From Agrocybe praecox (lineage: Eukaryota; Basidiomycota; Agaricomycetes; Agaricales; Agrocybaceae): a stretch of DNA of 64,000 bases. The DNA is taken from positions 3,490,443 through 3,554,442 of the forward strand of contig OZ024843.1 of the NCBI GenBank assembly GCA_964017145.1, read 5' to 3'. A program made the position numbers and the translations under genes. Position 1 is the first letter of the stretch; the number at the start of each line of letters is the position of its first letter. Under the pieces are notes generated by a model, which worked only from the letters and a program-made list of their open reading frames with translations, ran no database searches and was not told where the DNA came from. This document shows, piece by piece, positions 1-11,255 of this stretch.

Positions 1-66
1 TAAGATGTCAATAATTGCAACAAAGTAGTCGATAATCATATGCTACTAGTCAGAAAATCATATCCT

Positions 67-654
67 TTAGAAAAATGCCCGCCAGACTGTCCGGCGGACT
101 GTACGCCAGACTTTTGTGGTGCATTGCCTTAGTGTAACGTGTTACAAAATACGTGACTGTTCTGTGACATCCCGCCACCACTGTCTGACCTTGTCATCGT
201 CGTGCGTTCGGTCTTTTTCGTCGTTGCCTCTACCTTCGCTACGTTTTTGAGTGGCTCTCTAGAGTGAGCCACATGACACTATCGCGTGTATTGTATGGCT
301 TCTATCGAGTACTGACTCCCCAGTTTAAGAACAAAAAAAAAAGCCGGTGATCACTGATCACCAGCACCGACACCGACAATTTACACCGTGTGAGTGCCAT
401 CATCACGCCGCGGCGCTCGAAGTTCATTACCACACCTTGCGCGCTTGAGTGGCGCCTCCAGTGCGTCAGGTAGCCAGCGCGGTGTGATGACAATGTGCTC
501 ATCATTGTCGTTGTCGAGCCACAATAGTGGGAGGGCAGGCAATAGAGTGTCACTCACGGTACATAAGACTCAGAGCCTTGTCACCTTTCTGTCACGTTAA
601 GGTGGCATTGTCCGGCGGACTGTCTGGCGGATAGTCCGCCGGACAATTTTCTAA
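67..654. mobile_element. Candidate MITE with imperfect terminal inverted repeats
   Basis: The segment 67-111 and the reverse complement of 610-654 align over about 45 nt with scattered mismatches; both start TTAGAAAA and then carry alternating GTCCGGCGGAC / CCGCCAGAC-type words. Each end is also internally palindromic and could fold into a hairpin. No coding sequence lies between them. I could not define a target-site duplication, so exact ends are uncertain. It could instead be a pair of unrelated hairpin-rich repeats. Confidence 0.45.
346..362. repeat. Perfect 17-nt palindrome
   Basis: GGTGATCACTGATCACC reads the same on both strands apart from its centre base. The first 15 bases recur exactly at 12408-12422. 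It sits next to an A-tract inside the inverted-repeat element candidate. Confidence 0.7.
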
Positions 655-1614
655 CAGCCCAGATGTCCTCCTACTAGTAAATACTATATCTCTTTTCTGA
701 ATTGAAAAAGGGAATCTAAAATAGCTTATTAGTTCAATTATATTATCCAGTCTCTTTTGTTTTCTGTATCTAAGCTACAAAGAGGAAACGAAGAGGGTAA
801 TTTATAATTAACTTGAACAATAAACTTTGGCATCCTGTCAAATTCGAATGGTAGGTGTTTCTAAATGCAGAAAAGATTGGATGCTTTGTTCGACTGGTAA
901 AGGGGGCGTTTTTGAAATTCCCCTTGTCATTTTCTCTCAGCGTAAAACCGATATTTTTGATCACATTTATCGTATATTTTTTAAGAGCTTAAATTTACTT
1001 CTGCGCCTAGTGGTAAAAGTCTGCCACTTGGCAGGTCTGAATCATATCCGAAATCTCTTGCTCATATCCTGCAACGAGTCACTCGAATCAGAAAAATACA
1101 TAAGAGTTCACAACTGATACTCACTAGAGGGCGATGACTGGATATCTATGGGACATTTTAAATTCAATTCTTTCACCAGGCTTTCAGCTCTACATACCTG
1201 TGGATTTTGGAAATTATGGTCTTCCACCTCATCCGGTTGTATTGTTTTTTCTTTCTTGCCTCGTTGTGACCGTTTGTGGCTGTACAGTCTCACCTTTTTC
1301 TTGTGATCCATGGAAGCTCTGTGCAGAGGTATATAGTGCTCATGGATCTTATGGCTATAACCCAAAAGCACATTAGAAATTTGACCATGCGGATTATGAT
1401 ATTCATTATTACCTGACAAGAATTAGAACCTCTTTGAGGCTGCGCTGTGGGGTTTCTCCTATGAATGAACAAAAAGCTGAAATCTAGACTGCTACTATCC
1501 CAACGGAAATCAGACGTTAAACATACGGAGTATATCCACCAGGTAGGCTGTTAATGATCTTCCCTTTGTATCTTCCCATGCCAGTTCGCTATCCTTAGCC
1601 GCTGAAAGGCATAC

Positions 1615-3051
1615 CTAAATATTATTATTGTTAGCTCTTGTGCCATAAAAAGACGGCATTTTGCATACGACGTCTGCCTTTAGCTCCAATGTATCATGTA
1701 GAATAGGCTGATTACGACAGTAACCGGTGCAATACTTTGCGATGGGCGACTCAGATAGCTGTCTTTCCATGCGGGGTGGTCGAAGCATTCCGGGCTTCAT
1801 CGATGTGGAGGGTGTCGGCTGGCTTGGTGTGAGAATATTTGTGCCGTTCGCTGGCAAATCTTCTATGAGTTCAATTTTAATCCCAAGAGCCTTCTTCCTT
1901 TGAGGAATCCTCATAGGCTTGGCTGGGATTGGGTCGGATGATGAACCACCGTTACCTTTCATCAAAGATACTTGAGAACTTAAGTCTTCCGAAATGTCCT
2001 TTAGTTTGCTATCGGTTCGTGTCAGCCTACTCGCTAGCTGTCTCCCTTCGAGAGTGTATTAAGTAAAAGCCACTGCACACGGATTGCGCGAGAAAGTACG
2101 GAGACTTACGAACATTCTTCCTTTGTGTTTTATCTGTCCTGTATCCTTTATCTAGCCAAGGCACGTAAACTTGATTACACCGGGAATGAGGTAAATCTGG
2201 AAGGCAAATTAAGCATAAATCGCAGATACAGATGTATAGATGAAAGCACCTAACAGCGTATGCGAATGACATGAATCTATCACGGCCTGAGCAAGAATAA
2301 GAGACAAGCGAGGAACGTCGGGTATAATAGGCCTACTGTCAAAGAGCATGTATGTGGGAGTGGGTCGACGAGATATTTTCGAAGGTCCTGTAAGCTCTCT
2401 TCAGCAATGTTTCAAGTAGAGTGGCAAGCCCAGATCTACACGTACATTATCCATTATTTCTTTCCCGTCCGAAGTCATCATAACTGGGAGACTACATCGT
2501 CAGGACTAGTGATACACGCGTGTATTGGGATCACAAACGTTCGTTCATTCCGTCTTCCTCTTCGTCATCGTCTGTCTTGCTTTGACCAGTATGGCCGGCG
2601 ACTTCAAAAGGTAATGCGGATGAGAACACCGTACCGCAGTTCAGCCACATATAGACTCACAGTGAAAAAAGAAATGATCGTCGTCTTTTGCTTCACATAC
2701 TAAACCCTTGATATGCTTTATCTGGCCATTGAAAAACTTGAGCGACTGACACATCCAAGCACACAATCATAGGAACTTACGATGTTGGCTTCGGTGGGCT
2801 GAAGATGCGAATTCTCCTGTACATCATCGTCTAAGAGAACGATTATGTTTTCGGGCTTGTAATCGTACACCTCTTTCAACACCGTCACTTTAGTGTCAAG
2901 AAATACCTGGTAGGACAAAGGACACACCTTCCAGTAAATTGCCCATTTCCCTTACGTCCCTATGCGCCCCTATCAACGGGTGGTTCCTCTGGCCAGATCG
3001 AGATCGAGGACCCGCAACCCCGATTAATAGTGCCTTTTTGCGCGGTGTCAT
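1615..3051 (-). CDS. Metacaspase (peptidase C14 caspase-fold protein)
   Basis: Predicted metacaspase, a cysteine protease family that cleaves after Arg/Lys and acts in fungal stress or death pathways. Nine exons join in frame (3051-2928, 2887-2781, 2721-2661, 2601-2539, 2483-2446, 2387-2337, 2286-2250, 2196-2110, 2033-1615) to give 328 aa. It begins MTPRKKALLIGVAG, the usual first strand of the p20 fold. YDYKPENIIVLLDDD and LQPTEANI follow. The catalytic His lies in FAGHTGQ and the catalytic Cys in AVIDSCHSHTLL, followed by DLPH. The last 130 or so residues are low in recognisable features. The start ATG overlaps the stop of the upstream gene (ATGA), which is odd for a nuclear gene; an alternative 50-nt intron would fuse the two proteins. 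Both catalytic residues are kept, so it is probably active. Substrate unknown. Confidence 0.85.
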
Positions 3052-4803
3052 TTGCGCTGGAGGGTGGCACGTTGGTGGGTCAACAATGTATCCTGATTTA
3101 TGTAGAACGCGAGCTGCGACAGCCTCAAGAAGCCACTCATACCAACCTGGAAAGCGGTATCATTGTTACGTCCTGTCTTAAAGCCTATCAAAAGCGTACC
3201 CTTTGCTTTGTTATGAACGCCAATCATTGTCTGAGACGAAAGGGAAAACCGTCCCATTGATGCGGATACCACCTCCGAGTCGTAGGGTACAAGTTCATTA
3301 GGTGATGTCTCCATCGATTGCAATGTCACAAAGCCTGTGTAATGCATGAATATATATAAATTCGAAAGGGATACGGGCAGTCGTAAAACTAACCGATATC
3401 CGTATCCTCGTATATATGCGGATTTCCCTTCATGATTCTTTCGTATATCTGTTTTGAGTCGGGAAGTTTGGCGTCATCCTGATGACATTGTTATTTTTCG
3501 TAGTTCTGTTATTAGTTTTCGAACGCAGAATTGATTCACTCACGCCAGTGAGTACAGAGAGCCAATCATTGTCCTCGGTGATGAGTACTCGTGCAACTTG
3601 ACGTTCTGGCGTCATCTAAGTCCAGAAATTAATGGGAATGCTTATTTCTGCGATTATTTCCCGTACCAAGTTCTGCCATATCATGCTGTGAATACCGTTG
3701 GATGGATGTGACATCTGTGAAGTCGTTCGTATTAACAAACGATAGTCTGTTATTAAAGCTTGCCGCGACTTACCATGGATAATGATACGTTGGATATTGC
3801 AGATGATCGAAGAATTTCCGAAGAGAATCCTTGGATAGTGGAATTTTCCCTGGCCGATACTTGATGAAAGTGAAGATCAGAACTAAGCGTCTCTCCATCT
3901 CCCAACTGGTTTTCCTGGTTTTCTGGATCTTTCATCTCCTTCCAGATATCGTCTCGGATGCTCATGTTGAAGGTACGTATGAATATGCACTGGTTGCAAT
4001 GTGCGTCAAGACTTGGCAGCTCGTTGGGGTCCTCTAGACTCTCTGTGGAATCCACGCTTGGCCCTGTCCTAGCGTCAATAGACCCAGAATAGTGCCATCT
4101 ATGCGAGCCTTCTCCGGTGAAAGGGCGCTGAAAACGTAGACTGACGGACTCTGAGCAATTTACAAAGGCAGCCACGCCCCATTTGCTTGTTTTGTCGCAT
4201 CCCATGACCACACGTAGGTCGCCGTTGTGAACGTCGCACTGGATAACCTCGAGAACGAATTTGTACCAGCTTTCAATATATTTTGATATATATTTCTTGA
4301 TACCGAGCGTGTTGATTAGGTTATACTTATAGGCACCGTATGGCATGGTAAGAATCGCGCCTTCCGAAGCGGAAGACTGGAAAATGATCTCGCCCTCGCT
4401 ATGTCTGTAAAATATACATGTTAGCTATATTTTTATTGTGACAGGCCCCTGTGGTATCGTACCCGTTAGACATGTCAATTGACTGGCTCACAACACACGT
4501 GCTGTCATCTTTTAATTTCCGGATCCTGACAAGGCCAGTACTATCGTCAAAAGGCACAAAGTTATCCGGAACACCTCCCGAATTGATTGGGTGGTCTCTT
4601 GACAAATAGATGTTGAACAAAAAATCAAAGTTACCGGCAGGTGAAAGCAACCCCACATCTCCAATTGAGACTCCTTTACGTCTATAGGCTTCAGGGAGGT
4701 TAAGATCTGGCTCGGGATACCACAGTGGAGATCCATGACCCTTTCCAATGAGGTTATTGTAATATATTTGTGCGCTGCTCTGGGTATGCTGCCGTTCTCG
4801 CAT
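3048..4803 (-). CDS. Agaricomycete orphan-family protein (KGHGxPLW type)
   Basis: Conserved in agaric fungi as I recall the family; function unknown. Six exons join in phase (4803-4463, 4404-3774, 3714-3667, 3615-3544, 3478-3394, 3334-3048) giving 487 aa. Landmarks in order: GKGHGSPLWYPEPDLNLPEAY near residue 17, IGDVGLLSPAGNFDFLFNIYL, an EGAILTMPYGA segment, ESWYKFVLEV, VVMGCDKTSKWGVAAF near the middle, HPSNGIH, then VLITEDNDWLSVL, DAKLPDSKQIYERI, and a C-terminal SSQTMIGVHNKAKGTLLIGFKTG block. The ITEDNDW segment looks receiver-like but I see no true response regulator. No signal peptide or membrane span. Its stop overlaps the metacaspase start, and an in-frame splice (intron 3093-3142) would fuse it to the protease. 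All key blocks are present, so it is not a pseudogene. Confidence 0.8.
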
Positions 4804-5829
4804 AGCGTCGAAGGGTCGATTTGTATAAACATCTCCCGCAGCGCCTTCGCGCTTTTGTATGAATGAGTACTTTTGGAGAGCATATTAGAATTTTCTTGAC
4901 ATACTCTGGCTGGTACTTCTTCCTCTGCACTGCGCGACACAGCGCCTTATAGGCTCCCGATTAATGATATTGTATCGCCATTCTTGCCTGCGAAACGAGC
5001 ATACCGTGATTTATGGTAACACTAACTGCGCTAATATGGGTCCCGCCGTTTATATCGAAATCGTGCGATCCGGTAAACATTTCAGTCCCTGGAGGTCGAC
5101 TGCAAGCGGAAATAGCAAAGGTCAGACTCAATAAGATAGGATAAAATATAAGTGGCCCTTTACGCGTTGTTCTCCGTGTCTTTAAGCTTACTCCGCAATT
5201 TTACTATCGAGCCTTTCTGTGAAGAAAGTTGTAGATCTACAAAGTATAGTAAAATTTTACGACATACCTTGCGATTACGAAGTGATTTGTTGTTTGTAGT
5301 AGTCATTGGAGAGAGAACTTTGAGCAAATTTGCCTTGGCTCCATTTTCGTTGCTATGTTTATTAGACTAGGACAATCATACCTTTTAGTTACTTCATTAC
5401 ATAGGAAAACAAAAAGGGTCGCACCTTGAATAAAAGCTTCCCTTTGGAGGACATAAGGCAATGTGAAGTGTGTGCAGGTTGATATTTGGGGAGTCACGAT
5501 CAACGTTCAAACGCGATTGTTCGTCTTATAAGCCTTCAGAGATAAGGCTGTGGCAGATGTTCAAGGCGTGCACCGCCTCGCGACACAGGACTCCCAATGC
5601 TGCAGCAGAGCATTTCGCGACGAAGACGACTTCTTACCTGAGTCGCCCAGCTAGGATGGAGCTGCGGCGGACCTTACATTTTACTACATAGCCACAAATA
5701 AGTGAGCATGAGCATTTTGCTACTATCTCAGTCCGAAATTGTGCTTCCATTTGATATTGACACGATAGAAGCGCGGATTGATTGAAAGTCCCTACAACAG
5801 ATGCTGGGTCAGACCGTGCTGGCGTTGGG

Positions 5830-5939
5830 TGTTTGTCAGAGAATCAGCGAACTCTATTTGAACTCGGTAGTGCTGCCGCCACAGCGCAGCCAATGTGAGG
5901 TGACTGTGTTTGTCAGAGAATCAGCGAACTCTATTTGAA
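5830..5939. repeat. 33-bp direct repeat, two copies
   Basis: The same 33 bases, beginning TGTTTGTCAGAGAATC, occur at 5830-5862 and 5907-5939, offset by 77 bases. They lie in non-coding DNA and may mark a small tandem duplication whose spacer has diverged. Confidence 0.85.
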
Positions 5940-6630
5940 TGTCGAGCAAGCGGGCCGACCATTGCGGCACCCATCCTCGACGCAATGTTGCTACAGAGTA
6001 ACTGACGGAGTAACTAATGCCGAAGCGAAGGCTCACATGTGCTGGAGAGTAATGTCGAAGGACTCGCCATCGGACACTCATGGGAGTTCGGCAGCATTGG
6101 GGGAAATCCAAAGACACGGCAAGAAATTGCTGCTCTGCGAACTACAGGCGGACCAATACTGTTACCAGCATCGAGCACAACGTCGACGTCGAACGAGTGG
6201 CATACGCGGCACACCGGGCGTCGGCGGGGGCACCGTCTTTGCGCATTGTTGTGACCCGGCGTTAGAAATGGTCCGGGGGACAATGCTGAAGATGTACAGT
6301 CCGGCGGTGCATAATCTCAGAAATGGGATTTCTTGGAAACTCCGCTTTTTTTTTGTAATATATAGGTAGAATATGAGGTTCCTGTGTAATGAGAATCTGC
6401 AGAGAAATTTGAAAGAAATAGCAGATGCAAAAAGCCAACGGTCAGAATTTGCGTACGTAAACTTTGGCTTTGTTTGTTCGGGAGAAGTGCTCGGCCGGAC
6501 CCCTCATACCTCTGAATTGCTCGCTTCGCTTGCAACTAGGTATTGGATCCTCCTGATTATTGAATCGGATTAGGAAGTTACGGTGCTCACCCCAATAGAA
6601 CCCCAAAAACAAGGAGAAATTTCTGCTTCT

Positions 6631-6894
6631 CGCTCGCTTCGAATTCATTCTTTCCAGGCTCGAACATCGTTTGAAAGTCAAGATTGTATCATATACTACA
6701 CCGACTTGTGCCATCATGCGGAGTCCAGACTGGCGGACCTGCGTTGCTGCTGCTGTGTGTGCATAGAGGCTACATCCTACTGACCGAAAATCAGTCATCT
6801 CGGCCCTTCCCGCTCGCTCTCACTTCATTCCAGGCTCGAACACGGTCAAGATTGTATCATATACACCCACTTGCGCCATCATCCATGCGGACTC
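6631..6894. repeat. Duplicated promoter block upstream of the cyclin gene
   Basis: A block of about 90 nt occurs twice in the same orientation, 6631-6724 and 6811-6894. Shared words in order are CGCTCGCT, TTCCAGGCTCGAACA, GTCAAGATTGTATCATATAC and GCCATCAT, with small indels. Placed 390-650 nt before the cyclin start codon, it could duplicate regulatory sites. Confidence 0.75.
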
Positions 6895-7285
6895 TCTTTT
6901 ATTTATCATCGACGTCGTCATCATCTCTTCGAAACAGAACAGGAACAGACAAACAGACTAGTCGATCACCCGAATTGCCTTTTGAGGATTATTTATTCCT
7001 CGAAATGGACATATACCCGTGATTTAAGATCATTAGGTTGTGGCCTGCCCCCTTTCCAGGTCCAAAACCACGCCCGGGGTTTTATCTCTTCATTCCCCTT
7101 TTCTTCCTTCATTCCTTCCTTCTCTCCAAAACTCCCTCCTCCCTCCCCCGCCTTCCCTTTATCTTATACATCCCTTGACGGGGTAATTTGTTAAAAATCA
7201 CATTTCTACCCACCCACACCTTCACTCACTCGCTACTTCTTTTTGAACGATCCAACTCCAACTCCAACCATAACCACAACCTGTG

Positions 7286-9158
7286 ATGGCGGAACAGAGT
7301 CAGACTCAAACTCAGCGTCGTCATCCTGCCTCGCTCTTGCCCCTTTCCGAGCATAATCCCCTTCTGGTGGCGCTTGTGCAGAGGCGCGTCTCGCTGGATA
7401 TGATTGAGTATGTTGCTCGCCAGGCGGCGAAGGTTATACGTATAGATGGGGAGACGATGGATGATGCTGCTTCGTCGTCGGTGGCTAGCTCGCCAAGTTC
7501 GACGACGAGCTATTTGCCACTGCCGACGCCGCCGCAGACGCCTGTCAAGGAGAGATCGAATATGGACCAGGACCTGCCGAAGGACTCGGAGGCGACAATG
7601 ACGGATGAGGAACCTGTTGTCCCACTGCTCTCTTTGGAGAACTTTATTTTACATCTTGTTAGGTGTTCGAATGTGCAGGTGTCTACGCTGCTTACTACCT
7701 TGGTGTATCTTGACCGCTTGCGCACGAAGCTCCCTACGATGGCCAAAGGTACGGACATACATACATATGTTTTTTTGATATTCACTCATCGTCTCCATGA
7801 CAGGTATGCCATGCACTCGACACCGCGTTTTCCTCGCCACTTTGATCGTGACCGCAAAGTACTTGAACGACTCATCTCCAAAGAACATCCACTGGGCGAA
7901 CTATGCTGTTCTCTTTGATGTTGCTGAGATCAATCTGATGGAAAAGCAGCTGCTCTATCTCTTGGATTATGACTTGCGCTTCAACGAACTGGAAATTTGT
8001 AAACTCTTTGCTCCGTTCATGGTACAATCGCCGTCGTCTGAGTCGAGCTTGAATACCCGCGTTTCTGCCGTCAGCAAGGTCGCTAGAGCTGGCAAAGCAA
8101 GAGCTGAGGCGGCACAACAGCAGTCCCAGATGCTTTCCACCCCTGTGGAGAAAGAACCTCAGTATCCTACACAAGCTCATTTGGCACCTGCTACTCCCGT
8201 TCGCCCGGCTGTATTGTCATCGTCGTCGTCGGCGACGTCCGTTCTGACCTCTGCTGTTCGTGGGATTGCTCGGAAACTCTCAACGGCCCATCTTCGTCAA
8301 CCCACGGCAACTGCCAGTATGAATTTGTACGCGAGCCTGAGCACGGACTCGTCTTCGTCGACGGCTTCGTCTTCATCTGATATTGCTTCTTTGGTCGATG
8401 ATAATGGGTCGTGCTCGTCTTCCTCTGGATGGACCAGCAATGAGTCAGAGAGCGATGATGAGACTTATGATCATAATCATGCGGTGGGGATCGTTGAGCC
8501 GACTTCATCTTCCTCGCAGCTTGGCCGGACTATTCCTATGAATGCGGCTCTGGCGGGCCCTGGGGTTATGAAGAAACCTTTCTCTCTGCGTCCTATACCC
8601 ACCCATGCTTTCAAGAATGGCACCCCGACTGGAAAGAAAGATGTGACCCCAACGCGCGCTCGTAAAGTTTCTGATACCTCGTCCATTCATACGGTCACTG
8701 CATCGCCTATTGCTTCTAGGACGAACAAGTCCACCCTCAACCTCGTCGGAGATCCTAAGAAATCTGCTCTGTTGTCGAATAAACCCTCGTCGAACTCGTT
8801 GTCGTCCAAAGCGAAAGAACACCTTCGGATACCTGCCAGCTCCACTATGCCTTCTATCTCAGCGGGAGCAGGTGAAGCTCAGCCGGGACTTCGACAACGC
8901 TCTGGGACGGTGGCTCATCGCGCTGTTGGTGCGTCGAGAGGGATCGTGGCGTCTCAGTCTAGTAGTTCTACTGCACACTCTTCTGCTTCGACCTCGATTT
9001 CGACGCCAACCAGGGGCGTGGGTGCCATTTTTAGTCGGATGTGGGGCGCTGCTGCTGCGAACCTAAAAGGAGGAGCCTCTAACTCCCATGCTTCAAGCAC
9101 GAGCACGGAAGCTGAACTACGCCCGCTTGTGAGCCAGATGGATGGGATTGCTGTTTGA
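7286..9158 (+). CDS. PCL/PHO80-type cyclin
   Basis: Regulatory subunit expected to bind a Pho85/CDK5-type kinase. Two exons, 7286-7748 and 7804-9158, join in frame (AAA G|GT) to give 605 aa. The start is the ATG at 7286. The cyclin box runs from about residue 105 to 220: LENFILHLVRCSNVQVSTLLTTLVYLDRLR, then HRVFLATLIVTAKYLNDSS, NIHWANYA and EINLMEKQLLYLLDYDLRF. This spacing is typical of the PHO80-like class rather than of B-type cyclins. The remaining 380 residues are a Ser/Thr/Ala-rich, probably disordered tail with many SP/TP sites, suggesting phosphorylation-controlled turnover or localisation. The N-terminal 100 residues are also low complexity (LPLPTPPQTP). The upstream region holds a duplicated block that may affect expression. 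Which yeast PCL is closest cannot be settled here. Confidence 0.9.
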
Positions 9159-11255
9159 GGAGCATTTTCTTCCCTCAATTCTTCTTTTTTGTACCTTTTC
9201 ATCTTTTACATTTATTTATTTTATTTACTAAGCTGCTTTTTTACTATATTTACCCCGTCAACAGTCACCTACCTATCCCACCTCCCCTCTGCCCCTTCCC
9301 CTTGCCCTCCGCCACCTCTTATATTTTCATTTTTGTATGCCCCTTCCTCCTCTTCCTTCTTTTGCCTTCCTGCCTCTTCTCGTGTTTTTTTTTTTGCCCA
9401 CTTTTCACCACACTCCGGACTCTTTTCTCTTTCTCATGATTGTGCTACTTTTATATCAGTGCACACCTTCCGAACCACTTTTTTTCCCCCGTTTTGCCGA
9501 CACTTGGACTCATCACCCTCATGATGATGACGACGAATGTTCCTCCCTCCAACTCCTCAGTTCCCGTCCCATTGCTAACTTCTGCCTTCCCTGCATGTTA
9601 CCACCGCACCTAGATCTATATCCAACATATCTACCTACCTATCCACAGCCTCCAACTACTACTACTACTGTTGCCTATAGGCATTACATACACATGCACA
9701 TGCACACTACTATACTAAATATATTAGATCACTTTTTGTACCGTTGTATGTAGCATACTACGTATATGATGTAATGCGAGGAGACTTGCTTTGCTCACTG
9801 CAGAGTTACTGGACTTGATTGGCGCCCAGGATCGCGTCCCTGCTAGATTTTTGCTTGGATTTTTCCAAAAAAGAAAAACAGAAAGAAACAACTATTCTGT
9901 CTTTGATATCGTGCGGTAGTTCCGCCGACGTGGGCACAACTCTGACCGCCGTTAAGCTCGAAAAGCGACTGACGGAGTGCGCGCAGCGGGTCGAGGAAGA
10001 ACTGAGAGGTCATCAAGAGGTCCCCCGTCTATTTCTTTCATGAGAAATGTAGTGATCGCGTTACCCTTCGTCTGGCTTCGTCTCTATTTATTTTTTCGAG
10101 TCGAATTGAATGAATATTATCTCAACTTTCAAGTTGTAATTGCCCAACGAATCACGATGAAGGTTAGATTAGATTAGATTCAGTCACATCTCTACGCCAT
10201 TTTCAGGCTCCGCTGCGTCACGTGTATTCCCTCCGGTACCCGGTTTGACTCCATGGCATACATACCTTCAACTTGTTTTTTCTTGTCATTCAATCAGAGC
10301 AGTACTGTACTGGCTGCTGCGCTCATAGAGCATTGATTGACAACAGCGCCCATCACCAAACTTTTCCATCTTCTCGAAAGGGTGCTCCATCTGGGGTTGC
10401 GTCATGAGAAAAGAAATACGAGAAACCTCTCCGACTACGCGGGCATTGATTAATTAGATTTTATCGTTTCAGCCGACCGCAAAGCAACATGCTTTAACGC
10501 AAATTATGACAGCTTACGATGCGTTGGAGGTCCTGTCAAAGTGTCTGTACTCGCCAAGTCTGCTTACGAGTCGGAGTGTCAGATACACGAGGCGGTTTTT
10601 TTTACTGCGCAACTCTTTCTACTAGTCTCTAGAAGGGATAGAGCTTTTTGAGTCTTTGACCTCCTGAACCCAAAGAAGCATGGAATTCAATAAAAATGTT
10701 CAAGGTCCGCAGGTTTGATCAATTACTTGCTACACATCATTCAGCGCTAGTTAATAATCGGTGACAATCTTCGGGCTCACTGCAAGCGGACCTAGGTAAT
10801 TTTCACCAAGCATCATTTGCCTTCCTGAAATTTGCAAGACCCGCAAATCATGGAAAAAGCTGTGCGTTAAGGCCCACAGGATAAGCCAAGCTCGTCAGGA
10901 TACCCTGGACAAGTGGCAGATGAAATGACGACTCAATTGTAGCAAATTGGCTGGGCTCATTTCAGGTGATAAATCTAGGGTCCTCGCATTCGAGGCCCGC
11001 CGCAACATATTCCTTTTGTCGTTGTTACGTTGATTTCGCCGATGAGTGGATAGCCATTGACATCGCTTCTAGGTACGATATGTATTTGATCATCTGCAAG
11101 GCACCCACGATGTTGATATCGAGCCAGAGTCTAATTGCCGACGAACGCATACTTATATAGGCTCCAACCTTCTTTAAATCCGCCCCACTTCATTCTCGTC
11201 TTGCCCACTTCGTCACATTCACAGCTACGTCTTAGTTTCTCACACGTTTATCGAG
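9159..11255. other. Intergenic: 3' region of the cyclin and promoter of the MARVEL-like gene
   Basis: Directly after the cyclin stop is about 350 nt of strongly T/C-rich DNA, probably 3' UTR. Short simple repeats follow, (CTA)n near 9655 and CACATG units near 9690, and a triple TTAGA repeat near 10165. No gene was recognised. Confidence 0.6.
11154..11160 (+). promoter_or_regulatory. TATA box of the MARVEL-like gene
   Basis: TATATAG lies 96 nt before the start codon at 11256, a normal distance for a TATA box plus a short leader. Confidence 0.45.

Larger units (their letters stand above)
1..1614. other. Gene-free stretch upstream of the metacaspase 3' end
   Basis: No exon chain with convincing coding character was found on either strand. 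It holds the inverted-repeat element candidate at 67-654 and a perfect 17-nt palindrome at 346-362; the rest is AT-rich with short uninformative frames. Confidence 0.6.
4804..7285. other. Long intergenic region upstream of the cyclin
   Basis: No spliceable gene was recognised on either strand. It contains a 33-bp direct repeat (5830-5862 and 5907-5939) and a duplicated block immediately upstream of the cyclin gene (6631-6724 and 6811-6894). The last 250 bases are C/T-rich, as in many basidiomycete promoters and 5' leaders. Confidence 0.6.

Noticed and set aside
2907..2927. 21-nt GT...AG segment in the metacaspase
   Set aside because: Too short to splice; a 40-nt intron (2888-2927) using the next AG keeps the frame and the conserved order of motifs.
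3544..3615. Response-regulator receiver domain (ITEDNDW...)
   Set aside because: Local resemblance only; no phospho-Asp loop or Lys/Thr pair in the right places, and the segment matches the orphan agaric family.
9155..9753. Plus-strand frames rich in Phe, Pro and Leu
   Set aside because: They arise from the T/C-rich cyclin 3' UTR in all three frames; composition artefact.
10163..10181. TTAGA repeat resembling telomeric sequence
   Set aside because: Only three copies, lacks the TTAGGG unit, and lies mid-window.
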